NCBI GenBank assembly: GCA_039822045.1 | Contig: JBCBMY010000013.1 | Coordinates: forward strand, 1 to 64,000 | DNA: 64,000 bases | Direction: 5' to 3' | DNA from: HLUCCA09 sp039822045 | Lineage (GTDB): Bacteria; Pseudomonadota; Alphaproteobacteria; Rhodobacterales; Rhodobacteraceae | Part shown: positions 50,858-59,001 of the stretch, in pieces | Numbering within the stretch: position 1 is the stretch's first letter | Layout of the letters: each line of letters starts with the position of its first letter | Made by a program: the position numbers and the translations under genes | Notes under the pieces: generated by a model | Database searches by the model: none | What the model was told of the DNA's origin: nothing | What the model saw: only the letters and a program-made list of their open reading frames with translations

Positions 50858-51085
50858 TCAGGTCCCGCCGCCCTCCGCCCCGTCCTCGTTTCCGCTCGAC
50901 CGAATGGTCGCGTGTCCGCCCGTGACGCCCACGCCCACACGGCCCGAGATTGTGATCCCGGGTTCGCGCTGGTCGTCCGAGGGCGGGATCGGCGGCCCGT
51001 CCGCTCCGCAGGCGGCGAGCCCCATGGTCAGTGCCAGCGCGGCGACCGCGGATCTGGAGACCGAGACACCTGCACGTCCCATCAT
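50858..51085 (-). CDS. Small lipoprotein, 75 residues
   Basis: The signal reads SVSRSAVAALALTMGLAAC with the lipobox Cys at residue 26. The mature part is only about 50 residues: a Pro/Asp-rich start (DGPPIPPSDDQ) followed by a Gly/Val beta-like stretch (GITISGRVGVGVTGG). I do not recognise it. Two adjacent ATG codons (51085 and 51082) overlap the stop of the preceding lipoprotein gene (ATATGATG). It is therefore the third gene of an argH-led operon and probably coupled. It converges with the phosphotransferase, with seven bases between stops. Confidence 0.6.
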   Translation of the reverse strand: MMGRAGVSVSRSAVAALALTMGLAACGADGPPIPPSDDQREPGITISGRVGVGVTGGHATIRSSGNEDGAEGGGT

Positions 51086-51384
51086 ATGCCCACCCTCAGG
51101 CCGCCTCGGCCAATGCCAAACCGAACCGGCCCACCGCCTGGCCGAACCGAGGCCGACGCGCCGCCAGTCCCCACGCTCACACTTGCGTTGCCGGTCTCGA
51201 CGACATCGACGCGCGCGCCGACATCTCCATCCGTGTTCACACCGACAGCCACCCTGTCCCCCTCCACGCCAACCCCGGCCCGCACGTCGCCCTCGGTACC
51301 GACCGAGGCGCCGGCCGTCGGCCGTGGCTCGGTGCAGGCGGCAAGCCCTGCCGCCAGAGCAATCAAGAGCACGGTGCGGATCAT
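51082..51384 (-). CDS. Gly/Val-rich lipoprotein, 100 residues
   Basis: The signal MIRTVLLIALAAGLAAC has its lipobox Cys at residue 17. The mature region is a low-complexity pattern of Gly, Val, Asp and Thr (ASVGTEGDVRAGVGVEGDR, then VAVGVNTDGDVGARV and VSVGTGGASASVRPGG). It reads as short imperfect repeats of about 10 residues, likely beta-forming. Its ATG overlaps the argH stop (ATGA), so it is probably translated by coupling to argH. No family is recognised. The compositional simplicity calls for some caution. Confidence 0.65.
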   Translation of the reverse strand: MIRTVLLIALAAGLAACTEPRPTAGASVGTEGDVRAGVGVEGDRVAVGVNTDGDVGARVDVVETGNASVSVGTGGASASVRPGGGPVRFGIGRGGLRVGI

Positions 51385-52784
51385 CCCAGACGCTCCTTCC
51401 AACGGTCGATTTGCGCGCGGACGCGGGTGGGCGCCGTCCCGCCAAAGCTTGTGCGACTGGCCACCGAGTTCGCGACGCCCAGCACAGTGTAGACGTCATC
51501 GGTGATGCCGTCATGGACAGACTGCATCTCCGCAAGGTTCAGCTCATGCAGGTCGATCCCCCGCGCCTCGGCCGCAGCCACCAGCGTGCCGGTCACATGG
51601 TGGGCCTCGCGGAACGGCAATCCGAGCGCACGCACCAGCCAGTCGGCCAGATCCGTCGCCGTCGAGAACCCGGTCGCCGCGGCGGCCTCCAGCGCGTCGC
51701 GATTGGCCGTCATGTCGGCCACCATCCCCGCCATCGCCGCAAGCGACAGCTCCAGCGCATCGGCGGCGTCGAACACCTGCTCCTTATCCTCCTGCATGTC
51801 CTTCGAATAGGTCAGCGGCAGGCCCTTCATCACCGTCATGAGGGCGACGTTCGCCCCAAGGATGCGCCCGATCTTCGCGCGCAAAAGCTCTGCGGCGTCG
51901 GGGTTCTTCTTCTGCGGCATGATCGAGGACCCGGTCGACCAGCGGTCCGACATGGTGGCGAACCGGAACTGCGCCGATGACCAGATCACCATCTCTTCGG
52001 CCAGCCGCGACAGGTGCATTGCCGTGATCGAGGCGGCAGCCAGAAACTCCAGCGCAAAATCCCGGTCCGACACCGCATCGAGCGAGTTGGCGCAGGGCCG
52101 GTCAAAGCCGAGCGCCGCGGCAGTATGGTCCCGGTCGATCGGGAACGAGGTGCCCGCAAGCGCGGCGGCGCCAAGCGGGCTTTCGTTCATCCGTGCGCGC
52201 GCGTCCGTAAACCGCCCCGCATCGCGCTCGAACATCTCGACATAGGCCAGCATATGGTGGCCCCACGTCACCGGTTGGGCGACCTGCAGATGGGTGAACC
52301 CCGGCATCGCCCAATCCGCACCGGCCTCGGCCTGCGCAACCAGCGCGCGTTGAAGTCTGCGCAACCCGGCGAGGCTCGCATCGTGCCGCTCGCGCACCCA
52401 AAGCCGGAAATCCGTGGCAATCTGGTCGTTGCGCGAGCGTGCCGTGTGCAGCCGCCCGGCGGGCTCCCCGATCAGCTCCCGAAGCCGGGCCTCGACGTTC
52501 ATATGAATGTCTTCCAGCGCCGCGGAAAAGGCGAACGTGCCGCCTTCGATCTCTGACAAGACCGTGAGAAGGCCCGCACGGATGGTGTCGGCATCTTCAC
52601 GAGAGATTATACCTTGCTCGGCCAGCATGGCAGCGTGGGCGCGCGACCCATCGATGTCCTGCCGGGCAAGGCGGCGGTCGAACCCGATCGAGGCATTAAT
52701 CGCCTCCATGATCGCGTCTGGACCGGCAGAGAAGCGGCCACCCCACATGGCGTTGGCGGCGTTTTGAGGTTTGGTCTCGGTCAT
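51381..52784 (-). CDS. argH: Argininosuccinate lyase
   Basis: This 467-residue cytoplasmic enzyme makes arginine and fumarate from argininosuccinate, the last step of arginine synthesis. It starts MTETKPQNAANAMWGGRFSA. Family blocks are LHTARSRNDQIATDFRLWV, PGFTHLQVAQPVTWGHHMLA and the fumarase/lyase signature GSSIMPQKKNPDAAEL. The ATG at 52784 is only 30 bases from the divergent tlpA ATG. A longer in-frame extension upstream runs antisense through tlpA and is not real. Two lipoprotein genes follow with overlapping start/stop codons. Confidence 0.97.
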   Translation of the reverse strand: MTETKPQNAANAMWGGRFSAGPDAIMEAINASIGFDRRLARQDIDGSRAHAAMLAEQGIISREDADTIRAGLLTVLSEIEGGTFAFSAALEDIHMNVEARLRELIGEPAGRLHTARSRNDQIATDFRLWVRERHDASLAGLRRLQRALVAQAEAGADWAMPGFTHLQVAQPVTWGHHMLAYVEMFERDAGRFTDARARMNESPLGAAALAGTSFPIDRDHTAAALGFDRPCANSLDAVSDRDFALEFLAAASITAMHLSRLAEEMVIWSSAQFRFATMSDRWSTGSSIMPQKKNPDAAELLRAKIGRILGANVALMTVMKGLPLTYSKDMQEDKEQVFDAADALELSLAAMAGMVADMTANRDALEAAAATGFSTATDLADWLVRALGLPFREAHHVTGTLVAAAEARGIDLHELNLAEMQSVHDGITDDVYTVLGVANSVASRTSFGGTAPTRVRAQIDRWKERLG

Positions 52785-52814
52785 CGGCGGGGCCTGCGGC
52801 GGAAGGAACGGGAT

Positions 52815-53381
52815 ATGCGGATTGTTAGTGCGGCGCTCTATCTGGCTCTTGGCGCATTTGCCAGTGGGCCGGCGCTTGCGGGCGATTACGACGCGGTGGT
52901 TGAACTGCGCGACGGCGATATGCGCAAGCTCATGTTCCACGAGGAACCCAAGGACGTGCCCGAGGCAGAGCTTGTCGGCGCCGACGGCGGCCCCGTCAGC
53001 CTCGAGGCCTATCGCGGCGACTATGTCGTGTTGAACTTCTGGGCCACGTGGTGCGCCCCCTGCAAAAAGGAAATGCCGACGCTTGCGGCCCTCGACGCGG
53101 CGATGGAGGACAAGCCCGTCGAGGTCGTGACCGTCGCCACCGCCCGCAGCGCGCCCCAGGCCATCGGCCGCTTCTTCGATGAGATCGGGGTAGACCGACT
53201 GCCGCAATATCGCGACCCCGACCAGAGCTTCGCCCGCTCCATGGCCGTTCTCGGCCTGCCGATCACCGTGATCCTCGACCCCGAGGGCCGCGAGATCGCG
53301 CGTCTCCAGGGCGACGCCCACTGGGACAGCGAAAGCGCAATCGCGATCGCCGAGGCCCTCGCCGCCCGCATCGGCAGCTGA
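52815..53381 (+). CDS. tlpA: TlpA-like periplasmic thioredoxin
   Basis: This 188-residue protein has a signal peptide (VSAALYLALGAFASGPALA) and a thioredoxin-like domain. The redox motif is FWATWCAPCKKEMP and a cis-Pro lies in VLGLPITVILDPEGRE. It would reduce or exchange disulfides in the periplasm, for example in cytochrome maturation, as known for TlpA/ResA relatives. The ATG at 52815 follows GGAAGGAACGGG. It is divergent from argH with almost no spacer, an arrangement I recall from Rhodobacteraceae. The gene ends before a shared hairpin with tag. Confidence 0.92.
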   Translation: MRIVSAALYLALGAFASGPALAGDYDAVVELRDGDMRKLMFHEEPKDVPEAELVGADGGPVSLEAYRGDYVVLNFWATWCAPCKKEMPTLAALDAAMEDKPVEVVTVATARSAPQAIGRFFDEIGVDRLPQYRDPDQSFARSMAVLGLPITVILDPEGREIARLQGDAHWDSESAIAIAEALAARIGS

Positions 53382-53413
53382 GCTTCTTGGTCCAAGGGCA
53401 CGCGGATGGAACG

Positions 53414-53437
53414 GGGGCACGCAAATCTGCGTGCCCC
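53414..53437. terminator. Hairpin between convergent tlpA and tag
   Basis: A perfect 10-bp stem (53414-53423 with 53428-53437, AATC loop) lies between the stop codons of tlpA (53381) and tag (53446). It is well placed to end both transcripts. T-runs are absent. Confidence 0.65.
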
Positions 53438-53445
53438 GAGCCGCA

Positions 53446-54039
53446 TCAACTTGTGGGCCGTTCCGCAAGGCGCGCGACCTCGGCGTAGCGCGGGCAACTC
53501 GTCAGATGGTCGTTCACCATCCCCACAGCCTGCATGAACGCATAGACCACCGTCGGCCCGACAAACCGAAACCCTTCAGACCGCAGATCCTTCGAGATCG
53601 AGGTCGACAGCGGCGTCTTCGCCGGCACATCGGCCAGCGTGGTCCAGGCATTCTGGATGGGCGCGCCCCCCACGCGCGACCACAGATAGTCCGCAAAACT
53701 CTCCCGCTCGCTGATCTTAAGGTAGGCGCGGGCGTTCCCGATCGTCGCCTCGATCTTTCCCCGGTGGCGCACGATGCCCGGGTCAGCCACCAGCCGGTCC
53801 ACCTCTGTCTCACCCCAATTTGCAATCACTTCGGGCTCGAATCCGGCAAAGGCCGCGCGGAAATTGTCGCGCTTTTTCAGGATCACCAGCCACGACAGGC
53901 CCGATTGAAACCCGTCGAGCACCAGCTTTTCAAACAGCGCGCGACTGTCCCATTCCGGTACGCCCCACTCGGTATCGTGATAATCGATGTAGATCGGATC
54001 GTCGCCCACCCAGCCGCATCTCTCGCCGCGTCCGTCCAT
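53446..54039 (-). CDS. tag: DNA-3-methyladenine glycosylase I
   Basis: This 197-residue DNA repair enzyme excises 3-methyladenine from alkylated DNA. It starts RCGWVGDDPIYIDYHDTEWG, with Cys8 and His21 as the first zinc ligands. It ends with GMVNDHLTSCPRYAE, which supplies the second His and Cys. The middle has LFEKLVLDGFQSGLSWLVIL and FRAAFAGFEPE, then DPGIVRHRGKIEATIGNA. All blocks match the Tag family and the length is normal. It is divergent from the EAL gene, about 105 bases apart. Confidence 0.95.
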   Translation of the reverse strand: MDGRGERCGWVGDDPIYIDYHDTEWGVPEWDSRALFEKLVLDGFQSGLSWLVILKKRDNFRAAFAGFEPEVIANWGETEVDRLVADPGIVRHRGKIEATIGNARAYLKISERESFADYLWSRVGGAPIQNAWTTLADVPAKTPLSTSISKDLRSEGFRFVGPTVVYAFMQAVGMVNDHLTSCPRYAEVARLAERPTS

Positions 54040-54144
54040 TTTGCTTCGCCTTCGCCTGCCGCTCGGCCCGGGACGGGGCCATCTTCACCGCCCGTTAAAG
54101 CGCAGGCGAATAGGGTGCGCCAGAGTGTAGAGGAGGGCATGCCA

Positions 54145-54999
54145 ATGCCCGGTGAGCAGGACCGGACAGGTACGAACGCGGTGGGTGGCAATCCCGGGTT
54201 CCCCGGCGTGGGCAATCCGCTCGACGCAGCCGTCGCGCAGCGCGATGCCGATATCATCGGCATGGTGCGCCGCGCGCTCGACCGGCGTGACGTCATTCTG
54301 GCCTATCAAGCCGTGGTCGATGCCCGCGATACCTCGCGCGTGGCCTTCTACGAAGGTCTCCTGCGTGTGCTCGACGATACCGGCCGTGTCATTCCGGCGC
54401 GCGAGTTCATGTCGTGTTGCGAAACCCTCGAAACCGGCCGCCTGCTCGATGTAACCGCGCTTGAGGCCGGGCTCGATGCGCTCGCCCGCTCGCCCGAACT
54501 GCGGATCTCGATCAACATGTCGGCGCGGTCCATCGGCTATCGGGCATGGCTTGCCGCGTTCGAGGCCGGCACCGCGCGCGACCCGACGGTGGCCGAGCGG
54601 CTGATCATCGAAATCACGGAGAGCTCGGCAATCCTTCTGCCGGAGCTCACCATGGCGTTCATGCAGGAGCTGCACTTGCGCGGCGTGACGTTCGCGCTCG
54701 ATGCGTTCGGCGCGGGCTACACGTCGTTCCGGCATCTGCGGGATCTGGATTTCGATATCCTCAAAGTCGCCTCCGAATATGCCCACAACATTGCCGAGAC
54801 GCCCGACAACCGCGTGCTGTTCGAGGCGCTCGTGGGCATCGCCCGCCATTTCGACATGTTCACCGTGGCAGAAGGGGTCGAACGGATCGAAGACGTCGCC
54901 GTTCTGACCGAGGCGGGCGTCGATTGCCTCCAGGGCTATGCCCTCGGCGTGCCCTCGATCCGGCCGCCATTTCCCATCGACGGCCGCAAAACGGGCTAG
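54145..54999 (+). CDS. EAL-domain protein, probably catalytically degenerate
   Basis: This cytoplasmic protein of about 284 residues has one EAL (cyclic-di-GMP phosphodiesterase) domain and no sensor or GGDEF domain. The EAL site reads YEGLLR, followed by ISINMSARS, IIEITESSAI, FALDAFGAGYTSFRHLRDLD, DILKVASEY, VAEGVERIED and LQGYALGVPS. The usual DDFGTG loop is DAFGAG here, so the second Asp, a metal ligand in active enzymes, is an Ala. The Glu, Asn, Glu, Lys, Glu and Gln positions remain. It may bind cyclic-di-GMP or act as a protein-binding regulator instead. AGGAGG (54131-54136) is eight bases before the ATG at 54145. An ATG two codons earlier is too close. Confidence 0.88.
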   Translation: MPGEQDRTGTNAVGGNPGFPGVGNPLDAAVAQRDADIIGMVRRALDRRDVILAYQAVVDARDTSRVAFYEGLLRVLDDTGRVIPAREFMSCCETLETGRLLDVTALEAGLDALARSPELRISINMSARSIGYRAWLAAFEAGTARDPTVAERLIIEITESSAILLPELTMAFMQELHLRGVTFALDAFGAGYTSFRHLRDLDFDILKVASEYAHNIAETPDNRVLFEALVGIARHFDMFTVAEGVERIEDVAVLTEAGVDCLQGYALGVPSIRPPFPIDGRKTG

Positions 55000-55240
55000 C
55001 CGCGCCGCGCGCCCTTCGATCAGTCCGCGCCTGTGTGGCGGCGCGCGTGGCCCAGGGATCGCCAGGCCTCAGGCCGATGGCGCTTCTTCGTTCCTCGCGA
55101 TCTCGGCGGCCGTCGTTCCTCGGGTGAGACATGTTGGCGGTTGCACCCCCCGCGTGCCATCCCTACCCAAGTGAGCGAATCTCGTCCGCGGGGCCGGACA
55201 GGCCGGGCGAGTCCCTTGGGACCATGGAGAGGAGAAACCC

Positions 55241-56416
55241 ATGACCAACGTCGTCATTGCTTCCGCTGGGCGCACAGCCGTCGGCAGCTTTCTGGGGTCG
55301 TTCGCGAACACCCCCGCCCACGATCTGGGTGCGGCGGTGATCGAGGGGGTCGTCGAGCGTGCAGGCATCGACAAGGCAGAGGTCTCCGAGACCATCCTCG
55401 GTCAGGTCCTGACCGCGGCTCAGGGACAGAACCCCGCTCGTCAGGCCCACATCAACGCGGGCCTGCCCCAGGAAAGCGCCGCGTGGGGCATCAACCAGGT
55501 GTGCGGCTCGGGCCTGCGCGCCGTCGCCATCGGCGCCCAGCACATTCAGCTGGGCGATGCCGCCATCATCGTCGCCGGCGGCCAGGAAAGCATGAGCCTC
55601 GCCCCCCATGCCGCGCCACTGCGGCAGGGTCAGAAGATGGGCGACATGAAGTATATCGACACCATGATCCGCGACGGCCTGTGGGATGCGTTCAACGGCT
55701 ATCATATGGGGCAGACCGCCGAGAACGTCGCCGAGAAGTGGCAGATCTCCCGCGACCAGCAGGATGAGTTCGCGCTGGCCTCGCAGAACAAGGCCGAAGC
55801 CGCCCAGAACGCCGGCAAGTTTGCCGACGAGATCGTCCCCTTCACCGTGAAGCACCGCAAGGGCGACATCGTGGTCGACAAGGACGAGTATATTCGCCAC
55901 GGCGCCACCATCGAGGGCATGCAGAAGCTCCGGCCAGCCTTCACGAAGGACGGAACCGTGACCGCCGCCAACGCCTCAGGCCTGAACGACGGGGCGGCCG
56001 CCACCGTCCTGATGTCGGCCGACGAGGCCGAGAAGCGTGGGATCGAGCCTCTTGCCCGCATCGTCAGCTACGCCACTGCCGGCCTCGACCCGGCGATCAT
56101 GGGTGTGGGCCCAATCTATGCCTCGCGCAAGGCGCTCGAGAAGGCGGGCTGGAAGGTCGACGATCTCGATCTGGTCGAGGCCAACGAGGCCTTCGCCGCC
56201 CAGGCCTGCGCCGTGAACAAGGATATGGGCTGGGACCCCGAGAAGGTGAACGTGAACGGTGGCGCCATCGCCATCGGTCATCCGATCGGCGCATCCGGCG
56301 CGCGTGTGCTCAACACGCTGCTGTTCGAAATGAAGCGCCGCGACGCCAAGAAGGGCCTCGCCACGCTCTGCATCGGCGGCGGCATGGGCGTGGCCCTCTG
56401 CGTCGAGCGCGCCTGA
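55241..56416 (+). CDS. phaA: Acetyl-CoA acetyltransferase (beta-ketothiolase)
   Basis: This 391-residue cytoplasmic thiolase condenses two acetyl-CoA to acetoacetyl-CoA, the first step of polyhydroxybutyrate synthesis and the entry to the ethylmalonyl-CoA pathway. The nucleophile Cys88 is in INQVCGSGLRAV, His347 in GHPIGASGARV and the second Cys377 in TLCIGGGMG. It starts MTNVVIASAGRTAVGSF after a good GGAGAGGAG site. The 240-base gap upstream holds no recognised gene. phaB follows after a strong hairpin. phaC and phaR are not in the window. Confidence 0.95.
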   Translation: MTNVVIASAGRTAVGSFLGSFANTPAHDLGAAVIEGVVERAGIDKAEVSETILGQVLTAAQGQNPARQAHINAGLPQESAAWGINQVCGSGLRAVAIGAQHIQLGDAAIIVAGGQESMSLAPHAAPLRQGQKMGDMKYIDTMIRDGLWDAFNGYHMGQTAENVAEKWQISRDQQDEFALASQNKAEAAQNAGKFADEIVPFTVKHRKGDIVVDKDEYIRHGATIEGMQKLRPAFTKDGTVTAANASGLNDGAAATVLMSADEAEKRGIEPLARIVSYATAGLDPAIMGVGPIYASRKALEKAGWKVDDLDLVEANEAFAAQACAVNKDMGWDPEKVNVNGGAIAIGHPIGASGARVLNTLLFEMKRRDAKKGLATLCIGGGMGVALCVERA

Positions 56417-56464
56417 AGCCCGCGCGGTCTGGCGATGCGGCGGCCGATGGGCTGATTGAGATCA

Positions 56465-56488
56465 AGGCGGCGCCGGTTTGCGCCGCCT
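56465..56488 (+). promoter_or_regulatory. Intercistronic hairpin between phaA and phaB
   Basis: A perfect 9-bp stem (56465-56473 with 56480-56488, CGGTTT loop) lies 48 bases after phaA and 67 bases before phaB. No T-run follows. It may allow different levels of the two mRNAs, or end phaA transcription if phaB has its own promoter. Confidence 0.6.
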
Positions 56489-56555
56489 ACCTGCCTGACG
56501 ACCGGGCCGTTTCCAGAGCCCGGCGTCATACAAGACTTCCCAAAGGAGGAACGAT

Positions 56556-57278
56556 ATGGGACGTGTTGCACTGGTTACCGGTGGCTCGCGTGGCATCGGT
56601 GCTGCGATCTCGAAGGCGCTTCAGGCCGAAGGCCATACCGTCGCTGCGAGCTTTGCCGGAAATGTCGAGAAGGCCGCGGCCTTCACCGAGGAAACCGGCA
56701 TCAAGACCTACAAGTGGGACGTGGCCGACTATGGCGCCTCGAAAGAAGGGATCGCACAGGTCGAGGCCGACCATGGCCCCATCGACATTGTCATCGCCAA
56801 TGCCGGGATCACCCGCGACGCGCCCTTCCACCGGATGACCCCCGAACAGTGGAACGAGGTGATCGGCACCAACCTCAACGGCGTGTTCAACACCGTTCAC
56901 CCGGTCTGGCCAGGCATGCGCGAGCGCGGCTGGGGCCGCGTGATCGTGATTTCCTCGATCAACGGGCAGAAGGGCCAGTTCGGTCAGGCGAATTATGCCG
57001 CCACCAAGTCGGGCGATCTGGGGCTGATCAAGAGCCTCGCCCAGGAAGGCGCCGCCAAGGGGATCACGGCCAACGCCGTGTGCCCAGGCTATATCGCCAC
57101 CGAAATGGTCATGGCGATCGACGAGAAAATTCGCGACAAGATCATCTCCGGAATACCGGCCGGTCGTCTGGGCGAGCCCGACGAGATCGCCCGTTGCGTG
57201 TCGTTCCTCGCGTCCGAGGATGCCGGCTTCATCAACGGCTCGACCATCTCGGCCAACGGCGCTCAGTTCTTCGTCTGA
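56556..57278 (+). CDS. phaB: Acetoacetyl-CoA reductase
   Basis: This 240-residue cytoplasmic short-chain dehydrogenase reduces acetoacetyl-CoA to (R)-3-hydroxybutyryl-CoA with NADPH. It has the Rossmann motif VTGGSRGIGAAISKALQ, NAGITRDAPFHRM, the catalytic Ser in VISSINGQKGQFGQ, Tyr147/Lys151 in NYAATKSGD and NAVCPGYIATEMV. These blocks are typical of PhaB rather than FabG. A very strong ribosome site, AAAGGAGGAACGAT, precedes the ATG. It shares an operon with phaA. The gene converges with rnhA. Confidence 0.95.
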   Translation: MGRVALVTGGSRGIGAAISKALQAEGHTVAASFAGNVEKAAAFTEETGIKTYKWDVADYGASKEGIAQVEADHGPIDIVIANAGITRDAPFHRMTPEQWNEVIGTNLNGVFNTVHPVWPGMRERGWGRVIVISSINGQKGQFGQANYAATKSGDLGLIKSLAQEGAAKGITANAVCPGYIATEMVMAIDEKIRDKIISGIPAGRLGEPDEIARCVSFLASEDAGFINGSTISANGAQFFV

Positions 57279-57309
57279 CGGGCGGTGCGGCGGCGCGTGC
57301 GCGCGGCCG

Positions 57310-57759
57310 CTACTTGAAAGGGGCCATCCCGGCCCGGGCCAGCGCGTCGGCGCGCTCGTTCTCGGGGTGGCCGGCATGGCCCTTTACCCACTCCCAGGTG
57401 ACGTCGTGCCGGGCCTGCGCCTCGTCCAGCCGGCGCCAGAGATCCTCGTTCTTGACCGGCTTCTTCGCTGCGGTCTTCCAGCCATTGCGCTTCCAGCCGT
57501 GGATCCAGCCGGTCACCCCGTTCTTCACATAGGCGCTGTCGGTCACAATCGTGATGCGCGACGGGCGCGTCAGGCTCTCGAGCGCGGTGATCGCCGCCAG
57601 CAATTCCATCCGGTTGTTGGTCGTCGCGGCCTCGCCCCCCTCGATCTCGCGCTCTTTCACCACTTCGGCGCCGTCGCGGGCCTGCAGCAGCACGCCCCAT
57701 CCCCCGGGGCCCGGGTTGCCGGAACAGGCGCCGTCGGTGAAGGCGATGAGATCGGTCAT
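57310..57759 (-). CDS. rnhA: Ribonuclease HI
   Basis: This 149-residue cytoplasmic nuclease cuts the RNA strand of RNA-DNA hybrids. The catalytic acidic residues are Asp9 in FTDGACSGNPGPGGWG, Glu in NNRMELLAAI, Asp in IVTDSAYV and the final Asp in NERADALA, with the conserved His in GHAGHPENE. The length is normal. It is the last gene of a four-gene minus-strand run (ispH, DUF3429, methyltransferase, rnhA). Confidence 0.96.
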   Translation of the reverse strand: MTDLIAFTDGACSGNPGPGGWGVLLQARDGAEVVKEREIEGGEAATTNNRMELLAAITALESLTRPSRITIVTDSAYVKNGVTGWIHGWKRNGWKTAAKKPVKNEDLWRRLDEAQARHDVTWEWVKGHAGHPENERADALARAGMAPFK

Positions 57760-57800
57760 GGGCCGGGCCTAGGGTAGGGCGCCGGCGGGTGCAAGCGCGA

Positions 57801-58445
57801 TCACCGGGCGGCTGCGGGACGGTGCGCGGCCAGCACGATCCAGGGGGAGACCGCACCGTCAAAGCCGCGGCCCTCCCCTTCGTTGCGCGACAGGATCTCG
57901 AACCCGGCGGCGCGGATTAGCCCTTCGATCTCCCCCGGCGCATAGAACGTATAGAGGCGCCCCAAACTGTCGCGCGCCTCACCCGCCCCGGTCTTCAGGC
58001 CGATATGGAGCCGCCCACCCGGGGCAAGCGCGCGATAGAGCCGCGCCAGATGCTCGGGCATGTCGGCGCGCGGCGCGTGCAGGAGCGAGAAATTGGCCCA
58101 GATGCCGGCATAGCCCGCGCCGGTGTCGACATCGGCAAAGGTCGCGTGCCGCACGGTAACGCCGAACCGTTCCTTCGCCACGCGCACCATCCCCGCCGAC
58201 GCATCGAGCGCATCGACACTGAACCCCGCGGCCTGCATCGCCGCCGCTGCCGATCCCGGCCCACATCCCAGATCGAGAACGCGCGCGCCCGGCGGCAGCG
58301 CAGCCATGAAGGCCATCAGCCTGTCCGAGGGCGCGGGGTGCGACAGCTGCTCGGCATAGCGCGCGGCCTCAGCATCGTAAAGCGCGATGGTCTCGCGATC
58401 GACAGCGTCGCCGACCGCGCCGTCGCGCGGCGCACGTCCCGTCAC
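57801..58445 (-). CDS. Class I SAM-dependent methyltransferase
   Basis: This cytoplasmic protein has 214 residues. The AdoMet-binding motif I is VLDLGCGPGSAAAAM, followed by VDALDASAGMVRVA (motif II acidic residue) and IWANFSLLHAPRADMPEHLA. A late block is LYRALAPGGRLHIGLKTGAG. The substrate is unknown. The GTG start at 58445 overlaps the TGA of the DUF3429 gene (GTGA). A longer in-frame start at 58541 would run inside that gene and is Ala/Arg-rich noise. The RNase HI gene follows after about 40 bases. Confidence 0.85.
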   Translation of the reverse strand: MTGRAPRDGAVGDAVDRETIALYDAEAARYAEQLSHPAPSDRLMAFMAALPPGARVLDLGCGPGSAAAAMQAAGFSVDALDASAGMVRVAKERFGVTVRHATFADVDTGAGYAGIWANFSLLHAPRADMPEHLARLYRALAPGGRLHIGLKTGAGEARDSLGRLYTFYAPGEIEGLIRAAGFEILSRNEGEGRGFDGAVSPWIVLAAHRPAAAR

Positions 58446-58906
58446 GGTGCCAACGCCGGCACGGCGAGGCAGAGGCACACCACCGCCGTCAGCGGAATCC
58501 GCAACGCGAGCCACCAGGGCGGCGTCAGCCGCGCCTGCCACAGGAAGATGTCAATGAGTAGCACGCCCAGAAACCCCGCGATCAGCGCAATCGCCGCAGG
58601 TCCCGGCCCGCCGGTGACGAAGAAAAACGCCCAGAGTGCCGGCACCACCGACAGCGCCAACCCAGCGACACGCGCCCAGCCCTGCGCGCTTGCGGCGAAC
58701 CCCCAGAGCACGCCCGACATAAAGGCCAGGATGATCGTCCCGTAGTTCAACAGAACGTATGGCCCAATAAACCGCGGGCCGACCGCGTTCAGAGTGAGGG
58801 TCTCCAACGGCTGCACCCACATCGTCAGGACGCCCCAGAAGAACGGCAGAAGACCGGCGAACCCAAGGGCGCGCGCGGCAGGGGGGACATCGGCAAACCG
58901 CAACAT
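58442..58906 (-). CDS. DUF3429 membrane protein
   Basis: This 154-residue predicted inner-membrane protein has about five helices. It starts VPPAARALGFAGLLPFFWG. Family blocks are LNYGTIILAFMSGVLWGFA and VPALWAFFF, then LIAGFLGVLLIDI and TPPWWLALRIPLTAVV. The function of DUF3429 is not established. It lies about 95 bases downstream of ispH and is coupled by overlap to the methyltransferase. Confidence 0.85.
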   Translation of the reverse strand: MLRFADVPPAARALGFAGLLPFFWGVLTMWVQPLETLTLNAVGPRFIGPYVLLNYGTIILAFMSGVLWGFAASAQGWARVAGLALSVVPALWAFFFVTGGPGPAAIALIAGFLGVLLIDIFLWQARLTPPWWLALRIPLTAVVCLCLAVPALAP

Positions 58907-59001
58907 GAGCGCGGTTCTAGCGTCGCCCCGGCCGCTCGGAAAGCCCGTGCGCGCCTTTCGCTTTCACGGCAGGTCCAAGGGGGCCTGGGCGCTGCGCGCC
59001 G

